64,000 bases of DNA from Archangium primigenium (GTDB lineage Bacteria > Myxococcota > Myxococcia > Myxococcales > Myxococcaceae). Made by a program: the position numbers and the translations under genes. Under the pieces are notes generated by a model. That model was not told where the DNA came from, did no database searches, and saw only the letters and a list, made by a program, of their open reading frames with translations. The stretch is from NCBI RefSeq assembly GCF_016904885.1, contig NZ_JADWYI010000001.1, positions 5,766,001-5,830,000 on the forward strand, read 5' to 3'. Shown here one piece after another: positions 42,129 to 50,137 of the stretch. How positions within the stretch are numbered: the stretch's first letter is position 1; each line of letters starts with the position of its first letter.

Positions 42129-43223
42129 TCAGGCCTCCGGGTCCGGGAGGAGACGTTCCGTGGTGCTCAGGCCCGGCACGTAGTGCGCGGGGAAGTAGCG
42201 CAGGTTGCCCTGGAGCGAGGTGATGAGCTCGAACCAGTCGCGCTTGTCCTCCGGTGCGAGGCACGCCCGCTCGAGAATGCGCTGGTTGAAGCGCGGCATG
42301 AAGGTATTGCGCACGCGCTCCAGGCCGTTGAGGCCGGTGAAGTGCGCGTCGATGGTGGCCTCGAGCCGCTCGCGCGGCACGTTCTGGAAGGCCCGCATCC
42401 GCGGCAGCACGTGCAGGGACATGGCGCGCTCCTGCCGCTTGGTGAGGGTGTCGGACAGGGTGTAGCGCACCATGACGTGCTGCAGGCCGTGGTGCAGGGC
42501 CTCGTACAGGGCGCTGGTGTGCTTGCGCCGCTCGACGAGGCCATGGGTGCACGCGGCCATCATCCGCGACACCGCCATGTGCCGGTTCTCGTCCACCGTG
42601 TGCAGGTGGGACAGGCGCGCGAGCGCCGAGGCCCCCGCGTCCACCGTCTCCACCTGGGTCTCGAAGGCCTTGCCCAGGTGGTTCACGATGCCGCGCCCCA
42701 GGTAGTAGGACGCCACGAAGTCCGCGCCGAAGCGCTCGCACAGGAAGCGCAGCGTGCGCCGGGACACGAGGTAGGGCCGCAGCGGCTTGACGGGCATGCG
42801 CAGGCCCTCGACCCCGTGGCGCCGCGTGAGCACGGCCCGCACCCGCTCGAACGCCGCGATGTGGTCCTCCTCCTCGTCCGCCTCCAGCCGGAGCAGCCCC
42901 GCCACGTCCGCGTCCACGCCGTCGAGGAAGTCCGCCACGGCCCGGTTGGCGGCCACGACGAAGCGCTCGCCGTCGCTGATGCGGTAGTACATCAGCATGT
43001 AGATCCAGTGGTTGAGCGCGAGCCGCTGCTCCTCGTCGTAGAGCGCCCACCACGGGGTATGGAAGCCCAGGCTCAGCGGCTCGGGGACGAGCGGCCGATC
43101 CCACGCCGTGTCCTCCCAACGGGCGCCCTCCAGGAAGTCCACCAGCCCGGGACCCCGGGGGCCCGCGAGCCGACGCTTCGCGAAGGCGCGCAACTGCCGG
43201 AGCTCACTCGTGACGAAGTCCAT
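42129..43223 (-). CDS. AurF-like diiron oxygenase
   Basis: A 364-residue helical protein. Its metal ligands fit the p-aminobenzoate N-oxygenase AurF family: EEEDHIAAFE (about residues 115-124, ExxH) and HTVDENRH (about 205-212), with the H-x3-E-x2-H spacing of AurF. It would use a diiron centre and O2 to oxidise a small molecule, often an amine. ATG 43223 has AGGAGG seven bases upstream. The tail TERLLPDPEA lacks a known targeting signal. It is close to the PHP gene on the same strand (24 bases), so they may be co-expressed. The substrate is unknown. Confidence 0.82.
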   Translation of the reverse strand: MDFVTSELRQLRAFAKRRLAGPRGPGLVDFLEGARWEDTAWDRPLVPEPLSLGFHTPWWALYDEEQRLALNHWIYMLMYYRISDGERFVVAANRAVADFLDGVDADVAGLLRLEADEEEDHIAAFERVRAVLTRRHGVEGLRMPVKPLRPYLVSRRTLRFLCERFGADFVASYYLGRGIVNHLGKAFETQVETVDAGASALARLSHLHTVDENRHMAVSRMMAACTHGLVERRKHTSALYEALHHGLQHVMVRYTLSDTLTKRQERAMSLHVLPRMRAFQNVPRERLEATIDAHFTGLNGLERVRNTFMPRFNQRILERACLAPEDKRDWFELITSLQGNLRYFPAHYVPGLSTTERLLPDPEA

Positions 43224-43247
43224 GGGCAACCCTCCTGGACCTGGAGT

Positions 43248-43985
43248 CTACCGGCGCCGCCGACCTCCACCACCCCCGCCGCCCCGCCGCTTGGAGGCCG
43301 CGGCCCGCGCCGCCTGCGCCTCGCCCGGACGGGTGAGCCGGGGCAGCTCGCCCGCCATGACGGCATGGAAGTCCCCGGCGAGCAGCGCCGCCACGAGCTC
43401 CTCCTGCGTCTTGACCGGCTTCTTGAAGAAGGTGGCGCCATAGCCCACCTCGTCCACGGTGGCGCGCGCGTCACTGCCGCCCGTGCAGGGGACCTTGAGC
43501 GTCTCGGCGGCCTCCACGGCCAGGTCGTTCGCCGTCTGCTTCACCCGGGCGTTGTAGCCCTCCACCGCGCACACCAGACCGCCGAGCGTGCGCACGTAGT
43601 CCATGGCCGGGTGGTGGGAGTCGCGGTCGTACGGCCGGGCGGCGACGATGGCCGCGCCCAGCGAGCGCACCTTGGGCAGACACTCGGCGGCGCTCCAGGG
43701 CTTCTCCCGGTTGCTGCCCCAGAGCTGCACCGGCTCGGGCGCGCGTTCCGGATTCGGGAAGAAGCACAGGTACTGGCCCCGGTCGGTGACGAGCTCCAGC
43801 CCGACGAAGACCTTCACCTTGGCCTTGGCGCCAATCTCGAACAGCTCGTCGCAGCCGTCCTGGGTGTTGGTCTCCGTGAAGGCGACTCCGTCCAGGCCGA
43901 ACATGGCGGCGCGATCCAGGACCGCGCGAGGGTCCAGATCGCAGTCCTTGGACAGATACGAGTGCGCGTGCAGATCGATGAGCAT
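43248..43985 (-). CDS. PHP-domain metal-dependent phosphoesterase
   Basis: A 245-residue PHP protein. Seen: the motif I metal ligands DLHAHSYLSKD at the N-terminus, motif II around VAFTETN, VFVGLELVTDRGQY, and GGSDARATVDEVG near 167-179. The last motif usually reads GSDAH; here His is Arg, so one metal ligand may be missing. PHP proteins hydrolyse phosphomonoesters or nucleic-acid ends in the cytoplasm. The C-terminus is an unusual Gly-Arg tail (KRRGGGGGGGRRRR) that could bind nucleic acid. Confidence 0.85.
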   Translation of the reverse strand: MLIDLHAHSYLSKDCDLDPRAVLDRAAMFGLDGVAFTETNTQDGCDELFEIGAKAKVKVFVGLELVTDRGQYLCFFPNPERAPEPVQLWGSNREKPWSAAECLPKVRSLGAAIVAARPYDRDSHHPAMDYVRTLGGLVCAVEGYNARVKQTANDLAVEAAETLKVPCTGGSDARATVDEVGYGATFFKKPVKTQEELVAALLAGDFHAVMAGELPRLTRPGEAQAARAAASKRRGGGGGGGRRRR

Positions 43986-44051
43986 GAGCGCCGCTCCCTA
44001 ACAGGCTCCCGTGGGAGCTGTCGAGCCTCGGCGCTGCCCCGGACCCGCGAA

Positions 44052-44327
44052 TCAGGCGAACGCGTAGCCCTGGATGCCCGACTGCTTCACCTGGGTGTTG
44101 CGCTCCTCGTGGGTGCGGATGAGGTAGCCCATCAGCATCAGCGACGAGGTGTTCTCCAGGACGCGCGAAGGGTCCTTGGAGATGAGGTTCGCGCTGTAGT
44201 TGAGGAAGAACTGGGCGAGATCCTCCCCAGCTTCCTTCACGATCAGCGCGTTGAGCGCGGCGGGATCCATCGTGCGAATCTCGTTGATGAAGTCGACCGC
44301 CAGATCCTTCTTGGTCTTCACGTCCAT
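44052..44327 (-). CDS. Small conserved-looking protein of unknown function
   Basis: A 91-residue helical protein, MDVKTKKDLAVDFINEIRTM at the start, with AGEDLAQFFLNYSANLIS and LMGYLIRTHEERNTQVK. AAGGGGG lies seven bases before ATG 44327, so it is very likely expressed. It has no signal peptide or membrane segment. I cannot place it in a family. It is divergent from the small gene at 44542. Confidence 0.72.
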   Translation of the reverse strand: MDVKTKKDLAVDFINEIRTMDPAALNALIVKEAGEDLAQFFLNYSANLISKDPSRVLENTSSLMLMGYLIRTHEERNTQVKQSGIQGYAFA

Positions 44328-44541
44328 GATTGTGCCCCCTTCGCCCATCCCCAACCCGCCCGAAGGCCCCTCCCTCGGGCGTCACATCCAATGACTCCTG
44401 GAATCTAGCCATGCCCTCCCGGGCGGGAACCCCCGGGATCACGCCTGCCTGCTTCCGGGTCAGGTTTTTTGACACCCAGGAACAGCGCGCGGTAACCTTC
44501 CGCACACTGAGTTACAAATCACCCTCAAGGAGTGGAAGGCG

Positions 44542-44748
44542 ATGTTCACGGGCGTGAAGGTGTTCTCCGCGACGAAGGCCAAGGAGCGCGAGGAGTTGGG
44601 CGAGAACGTGACCCGCTGGCTCAAGAGCAACGCGGATCTGGAGATCGTCGACCGCGTGGTCTGCCAGTCGAGTGACAACGAGTTCCACTGCTACACGCTG
44701 GTGCTCTTCTACCGGCACAAGTCCCAGGCCGTCGCCGCCCAGCCGTAG
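44542..44748 (+). CDS. Small cytoplasmic protein of unknown function
   Basis: A 68-residue protein (MFTGVKVFSATKAKEREELG, then WLKSNADLEIVDRVVCQSSD and FHCYTLVLFY) with a helix-strand-strand pattern and two Cys. AAGGAG lies about 12 bases upstream of ATG 44542. A GC-rich hairpin follows the stop. I do not recognise the family. Confidence 0.7.
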   Translation: MFTGVKVFSATKAKEREELGENVTRWLKSNADLEIVDRVVCQSSDNEFHCYTLVLFYRHKSQAVAAQP

Positions 44749-44757
44749 GATCACCGG

Positions 44758-44804
44758 CCCCCCTCTCCTCCCTTCTTTAGATAGAGGGGGAAGATAGAGG
44801 GGGG
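44758..44804 (+). terminator. Hairpin after the small gene, with duplicated right arm
   Basis: CCCCCCTCT pairs perfectly with AGAGGGGGG at 44796-44804, and almost as well with AGAGGGGG at 44783-44790, so two alternative hairpins are possible. Plausible terminator separating the small gene from the glgE operon. Confidence 0.55.
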
Positions 44805-45110
44805 AGCCGTTGCCTCGAGGCCCGTGGAGAGTGAGTTCCTCCTCCCGCGTGTGGCCCGGGCGCCCCTCCCGCAATCCCCTCCCCCGCTCCAGCGGCTGAC
44901 GAGCCACCTCGTGACCCTCGCACGCTCGGCCGCCCACGCGCCGGGGCGTGGGGCGACGCGAAGTGCGTGGCGCGGGTGTGCACCTCGCCCGCCCATCCCT
45001 ACCGTTCACCCTTGAACAGGCGGAACGCTTGGAGCGTCCATCTTCAACGCCTGGTGAAAGTCAGCGTCGGCATTCCGGCGCGGAGACCTATAAGGGGCCG
45101 CCTTCAATCT
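44805..45110. other. Leader region of the glgE operon
   Basis: About 300 bases without a supportable gene. The glgE frame stays open back to 44967, but the extra residues are unlike GlgE. TATAAG at 45089-45094 could be a -10 element but has no convincing -35. I see no riboswitch-like structure. Confidence 0.5.
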
Positions 45111-47123
45111 ATGAGCGAGCGAATCGAGCGAATCGGAAGCACGGTCATCGAGAATGTCCGGCCGCAGTTGGATGCGGGCCGCTGGCCCGTGAAGCGGGTG
45201 GAGGGAGAGACCTTCACCGTCCAGGCGGACATCTTCAAGGAAGGTCACGATGTCCTGGTGGCCGTGGTGCGCTGGCGGCAGTCCGCGCCGCGCGGCCTGG
45301 CGACGGAGTGGGCCGAGGTGCCCATGTCCTCGCCCCGGGGCAACGACCTGTGGGAAGGCAGCTTCCCCCTGACGAGCAATGGCCGTTACGAATACACGGT
45401 GGAAGCCTGGCCGGACTTCTTCGCCACCTGGGTGACGGAGATCAAGCGCAAGGTGGACGTGGGGCGCGACGTGCGCAGCGAGCTCTTGGAAGGCGCCGCC
45501 ATGCTCCGGGCCCACGCGGAGCGCGCGCGCCAGGACGGCCACCCGGAGGACGCCGAGCGCATGCTCAAGGCGGCCACCCTCTTCGACCAGGGCATGAGCC
45601 CCAACGCCATCGCCGCGGCGATGGAGCCGGAGCTCAAGCGCGTGGCGTCGCGGTACGCGGACCGCTCGGTGGCCGCGCGCTATGAGCGCGTGCTCGAGGT
45701 CTTCGTGGACCGCGAGAAGGCGCGCTTTGGCTCGTGGTACGAGTTCTTCCCGCGCTCGGCGCTGCGCGACGGCCGCACGCACGCGACGCTCAAGGACGCG
45801 GAGAAGTGGCTGCCCTACGTGCAGTCCATGGGCTTCGACGTCATCTACCTGCCGCCCGTGCACCCCATTGGCATCAAGGCGCGCAAGGGCAAGAACAACA
45901 GCCTCACCCCGGGTCCGGACGACGTGGGCAGCCCCTGGGCCATCGGCGGCCCCGAGGGCGGCCACAAGGCCATCCACCCCCAGCTCGGCACGCTGGAGGA
46001 CTTCGCGCGCTTCGTGAAGGAGGCCAACGCCCAGGGCATCGAGATCGCCATGGACCTGGCGTACCAGTGCTCGCCGGACCACCCCTACGTGAAGGAACAC
46101 CCCGAGTGGTTCCTCCACCGCCCCGACGGCACCATCAAGACGGCGGAGAACCCGCCCAAGCGCTACGAGGACATCGTCAACTTCGACTGGCTGGGCCCGG
46201 GCCGCGACACGCTCTGGCCGGAGCTCAAGTCGGTGGTGATGCACTGGGTGGAGCTGGGCGTGCGCATCTTCCGCGTGGACAACCCGCATACCAAGCCCAT
46301 GCAGTTCTGGGCGTGGATGATCCGCGAGGTGCAGACCGAGCGGCCCGACGTCGTCTTCCTGTCCGAGGCCTTCACCCGGCCCAAGGTGATGAAGGCGCTG
46401 GCGAAGCTCGGCTTCTCCCAGTCCTACAGCTACTTCACCTGGCGCAACTTCAAGGGCGAGATGCAGGAGTACCTGGAGGAGGTCACCCAGCCGCCGGTGT
46501 CCGACTTCATGCGCGTCAACCTCTGGCCCAACACGCCGGACATCCTCCCGGAGTTCCTCCAGAGGAGCGGCCCGCCGGGCTTCAAGCTGCGCGCCGCCAT
46601 GGCCGCCACGCTCTCCAGCGTGTGGGGCATGTACTGCGGCTACGAGTTCTGCGACGGCACGCCCCTGGCGCCCGGCAAGGAGGAGTACCGCGACTCGGAG
46701 AAGTACGAGCTCAAGGCGTGGAACCCGGACCAGCCGGGCCACATCCGCGACTACATCGCGACGCTCAATGGCATCCGCCAGCGCCACCGCGCCTTCCAGC
46801 TCTACGACAACCTGCGCTTCCACCCCTCGGAGAACGAGCAGGTGATGTTCTACTCCAAGCGCACGCCGGACGGCCTGAGCCAGGTGCTCGTGGCGGTGAG
46901 CTTCGACCCGTACAACGCGCAGGACTCGGTGCTGTACGTGCCCCTGGAGGAGCTGGGCATCCAGCCGGATGAGACGTACCAGGTGCACGAGCTCATCTCC
47001 GACACGCGCGGCCTCTGGCAGGGTCCCACCGCGCAGGTGCGGCTCACGCCGGATCAGCCCGCGGCCATCTGGGCCATCTACCGTTTCCGTCGCTCCGAGC
47101 AAGCATTCGACTACTACGAATAG
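45111..47123 (+). CDS. glgE: Maltosyltransferase GlgE (alpha-1,4-glucan:maltose-1-phosphate)
   Basis: A 670-residue GH13_3 enzyme that adds maltosyl units from maltose-1-phosphate to linear alpha-1,4-glucan, releasing phosphate. An N-terminal beta domain (about 1-190) includes RWPVKRVEGETFTVQADIF. The (beta/alpha)8 barrel carries YLPPVHPIG, the nucleophile Asp in IFRVDNPHTKP (about 388) and the acid/base Glu in FLSEAFTRPKVM (about 418). These positions correspond to those of the Streptomyces enzyme. ATG 45111 gives the usual length. It is the first gene of a tight operon with treS, mak and glgB. Confidence 0.96.
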   Translation: MSERIERIGSTVIENVRPQLDAGRWPVKRVEGETFTVQADIFKEGHDVLVAVVRWRQSAPRGLATEWAEVPMSSPRGNDLWEGSFPLTSNGRYEYTVEAWPDFFATWVTEIKRKVDVGRDVRSELLEGAAMLRAHAERARQDGHPEDAERMLKAATLFDQGMSPNAIAAAMEPELKRVASRYADRSVAARYERVLEVFVDREKARFGSWYEFFPRSALRDGRTHATLKDAEKWLPYVQSMGFDVIYLPPVHPIGIKARKGKNNSLTPGPDDVGSPWAIGGPEGGHKAIHPQLGTLEDFARFVKEANAQGIEIAMDLAYQCSPDHPYVKEHPEWFLHRPDGTIKTAENPPKRYEDIVNFDWLGPGRDTLWPELKSVVMHWVELGVRIFRVDNPHTKPMQFWAWMIREVQTERPDVVFLSEAFTRPKVMKALAKLGFSQSYSYFTWRNFKGEMQEYLEEVTQPPVSDFMRVNLWPNTPDILPEFLQRSGPPGFKLRAAMAATLSSVWGMYCGYEFCDGTPLAPGKEEYRDSEKYELKAWNPDQPGHIRDYIATLNGIRQRHRAFQLYDNLRFHPSENEQVMFYSKRTPDGLSQVLVAVSFDPYNAQDSVLYVPLEELGIQPDETYQVHELISDTRGLWQGPTAQVRLTPDQPAAIWAIYRFRRSEQAFDYYE

Positions 47124-47141
47124 GCCAGGTTCTCCCACGCT

Positions 47142-48803
47142 ATGACCACCCAGACGGATCCGCTCTGGTACAAGAAGGCAGTCATCTACGAACTCCACAT
47201 CCGCGCGTTCCACGACTCCAACGGGGACGGGCACGGAGACATCCCAGGTCTCATCGAGAAGCTGCCCTACCTGCAGGACCTGGGTGTCACCTGTTTGTGG
47301 ATCCTGCCGCACTACCCCTCGCCCTTGAGGGATGACGGCTACGACATCGCGGACTTCTACGCGGTGCACCCGGACTACGGCACGCTCGCGGACTTCCAGC
47401 GCCTGGTGGACGAGGCCCACAAGCGCGACATCCGCATCCTGAGCGAGCTCGTCGTCAACCACACGAGTGACCAGCACGCCTGGTTCCAGGAAGCGCGGCG
47501 GGATCCCAAGAGCCCCAAGCGCGACTACTACGTCTGGAGCGACACGGACGACAAGTACAAGGAAGCGCGCATCATCTTCACGGACACCGAGCGCTCCAAC
47601 TGGACGTGGGATCCGGTGGCCAAGCAGTACTTCTGGCACCGCTTCTTCAGCCACCAGCCGGACCTCAACTACGACAACCCCGAGGTCCAGGAGGCCATGC
47701 TGGACGTCATGCGCTTCTGGCTGAACATGGGCGTGGACGGCTTTCGCTGCGACGCCGTGCCCTACCTGTTCGAGCGCGAGGGGACCAACTGCGAGAACCT
47801 CGCGGAGACGCACGTCTTCCTCAAGAAGCTGCGCAAGACGATCGACGCCGAGTACCCGGACAAGATGCTGCTCGCCGAGGCCAACCAGTGGCCCGCGGAC
47901 GTGCGCGTCTATTTCGGTGACGGCGACGAGTTCAACATGGGCTTCCACTTCCCCGTGATGCCCCGCCTGTTCATGGCGGTGCGCCGCGAGGATAGGACGC
48001 CCATCGTGGAGATCCTCCAGCAGACGCCGGACATCCCGGAGAGCTGCCAGTGGGCCATCTTCCTGCGCAACCACGACGAGCTCACGCTCGAGATGGTGAC
48101 GGACGAGGACCGGGACTACATGTACCGGGAGTACGCCACGGATCCGCGCATGCGCATCAACCTGGGCATCCGGCGGCGGCTCGCGCCGCTCATGGACAAC
48201 GGGCGGCGGCGCATCGAGCTGATGCACAGCCTCCTGTTCACCCTGCCCGGCACCCCCGTCATGTACTACGGGGACGAGATCGGCATGGGGGACAACATCT
48301 ACCTGGGCGATCGCAACGGCGTGCGCACGCCCATGCAGTGGACGAGCGATCGCAACGCGGGCTTCTCGCGCGCGGACAACGCGCGGCTGTACGCGCCCGT
48401 CATCGGCGACCCCGTCTACGGCTACCAGAGCATCAACGTGGAGGCCCAGGAGCGCACGCGCTCGTCGCTGCTCAGCTGGGTCAAGCGCCTCATCCGCGTG
48501 CGCCAGCGCTACCCCGCCTTCGCCATGGGCAAGCTGCGCTGGCTCAACCCGGACAACCGCAAGGTGCTCGCCTTCATGCGCGAGCACGAGGGCCAGTCCA
48601 TCCTCATCGTCTGCAACCTGTCGCGCTTCGCCCAGCCCGCGGTGCTGGACATGCGGGATTGGGAGGGCCAGGTGCCCATCGAGCTGATGGGCGAGACGCC
48701 CTTCCCGATGATCTCCCACCTGCCCTACCAGCTCACGCTGGGGCCCTACATGTTCCTGTGGTTCCGCCTCGAGAAACTCGCTCCCGGGAGGGGAATGCCA
48801 TGA
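47142..48803 (+). CDS. treS: Trehalose synthase (trehalose/maltose isomerase) TreS
   Basis: A 553-residue GH13_16 enzyme interconverting trehalose and maltose. Seen: the barrel start [29 protein letters not shown], nucleophile Asp in [11 protein letters not shown] (about 203), Glu in LLAEANQWP (about 245) and transition-state Asp in FLRNHDELT (about 311). The length fits a TreS without a fused maltokinase; the kinase is the next gene. Its stop overlaps the mak start (ATGA). It starts 18 bases after glgE. Confidence 0.96.
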   Translation: MTTQTDPLWYKKAVIYELHIRAFHDSNGDGHGDIPGLIEKLPYLQDLGVTCLWILPHYPSPLRDDGYDIADFYAVHPDYGTLADFQRLVDEAHKRDIRILSELVVNHTSDQHAWFQEARRDPKSPKRDYYVWSDTDDKYKEARIIFTDTERSNWTWDPVAKQYFWHRFFSHQPDLNYDNPEVQEAMLDVMRFWLNMGVDGFRCDAVPYLFEREGTNCENLAETHVFLKKLRKTIDAEYPDKMLLAEANQWPADVRVYFGDGDEFNMGFHFPVMPRLFMAVRREDRTPIVEILQQTPDIPESCQWAIFLRNHDELTLEMVTDEDRDYMYREYATDPRMRINLGIRRRLAPLMDNGRRRIELMHSLLFTLPGTPVMYYGDEIGMGDNIYLGDRNGVRTPMQWTSDRNAGFSRADNARLYAPVIGDPVYGYQSINVEAQERTRSSLLSWVKRLIRVRQRYPAFAMGKLRWLNPDNRKVLAFMREHEGQSILIVCNLSRFAQPAVLDMRDWEGQVPIELMGETPFPMISHLPYQLTLGPYMFLWFRLEKLAPGRGMP

Positions 48804-50137
48804 CGGCACCGATCGATCTGACGAAGCTCCCGGACTTCCTGCGCAGCCAGCGGTGGTTCGCGGGCAAGGCCTGGCCCATCAAGTCCGTGTCCACCCTGGA
48901 CAACGCCACCGTGGAGCTGCCCGGCGGACGCACCTTCACCCTGGCCGTGCTGGAGGTCATCTACGAGCTGGGCTCGCCCGAGCGCTACCTCCTGCCCGTG
49001 CTGCCCTCGGACGACGGCGTCAAGGACGCCTTCGAGGACCCCGAGGTCCTGCGCGCCCTGTTCCAGCTCATCCGCGAGAAGCGCGAGGTGCCGAGCGCCT
49101 CGGGCAAGCTCGTGGGCGAGTGGCTCGACACGGCCGAGGGGCTGGTCGCCCTGCCCTCGCCGGTGCCGGTGCGCCGGCTCCAGGTGGAGCAGAGCAACAC
49201 GTCCATCGTGGTGGCCGAGAAGCTCATCCTCAAGGTCATCCGCAAGCTGGAGCCCGGCATCAACCCCGAGTACGAGGTGGGCCGTTTCCTGGCGACCCGG
49301 ACGTCCTTTCGCGCCACCCCCACCCTGCTCGGCGCGCTCCAGTCCGAGGGGCCCGCGGGCGCCACGCTCGCCGTGGTGAATCGCTTCATTCCGGACGTGG
49401 TGGACGGCTGGCGCTACACGCTGGAGTCCTTCCGCCGGGGCCCGGCGCTCGACGCGGCCTTCGTCGGGGACGTGCGCCGGCTGGGCCAGCGGCTGGGGGA
49501 GCTGCACCACGCGCTCGCCTCCAGCACGGATGATCCGGCGTTCACCCCCGAGCCCCTGCTCGCCGAGGATCTGCAGCGCTGGAGCGCCTCCATCATGGGG
49601 GAGATGGGTGTGACGCTCAGCCAGGCGGCGCGCCACACGCCCGCGCTGGAGGACCGGCGCGAGGATCTGCTCGGCCACGTGCGGCAGCTCGCGCACGTGC
49701 CGCCCTCGGGCCAGAAGATCCGCATCCACGGCGACCTGCACCTGGGCCAGGTGCTGCGCTCGGAGGGGGACTGGCTCATCTTCGACTTCGAGGGCGAGCC
49801 GGGCCGCACCTTCGCCCAGCGTCGGGAGAAGTACTCGGCGCTCCGGGACGTGGCGGGCATGCTGCGCTCCTTCGACTACGCGGAGGCCACGGTGCGGCTG
49901 GAGGGGCAGGCCGAGGGCGAGCGGCTGCAGCCCGCGCGTCAGGCGTTCCTCGAGGGCTACCGCGCCGCCACCCAGGGCGCGCCCTTCCTGCCCCAGGACG
50001 AGGCGACCTTCAGCGCGATGCTGGGCGCCTTCGAGCTGGAGAAGATGCTCTACGAAGTGCGCTACGAGCTACAGAACCGGCCGGACTGGGTGCGTATCCC
50101 CGTCCAGGCCCTCATGAGAATGGAGGTCCGCAAGTGA
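48800..50137 (+). CDS. mak: Maltokinase (maltose to maltose-1-phosphate)
   Basis: A 445-residue kinase with an aminoglycoside-phosphotransferase-like fold. [20 protein letters not shown] starts a cap domain typical of Mak ([11 protein letters not shown]). The catalytic loop [13 protein letters not shown] (about 311-323) and metal-binding [12 protein letters not shown] (about 331-342) are complete. It makes the GlgE donor maltose-1-phosphate from ATP and maltose. Start and stop overlap treS (ATGA) and glgB (GTGA), indicating coupled translation. Confidence 0.94.
   Translation: MTAPIDLTKLPDFLRSQRWFAGKAWPIKSVSTLDNATVELPGGRTFTLAVLEVIYELGSPERYLLPVLPSDDGVKDAFEDPEVLRALFQLIREKREVPSASGKLVGEWLDTAEGLVALPSPVPVRRLQVEQSNTSIVVAEKLILKVIRKLEPGINPEYEVGRFLATRTSFRATPTLLGALQSEGPAGATLAVVNRFIPDVVDGWRYTLESFRRGPALDAAFVGDVRRLGQRLGELHHALASSTDDPAFTPEPLLAEDLQRWSASIMGEMGVTLSQAARHTPALEDRREDLLGHVRQLAHVPPSGQKIRIHGDLHLGQVLRSEGDWLIFDFEGEPGRTFAQRREKYSALRDVAGMLRSFDYAEATVRLEGQAEGERLQPARQAFLEGYRAATQGAPFLPQDEATFSAMLGAFELEKMLYEVRYELQNRPDWVRIPVQALMRMEVRK

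Noticed and set aside
45006-48809. A 1267-residue minus-strand frame
   Set aside because: Antisense to glgE and treS, which have all catalytic motifs; shadow frame.
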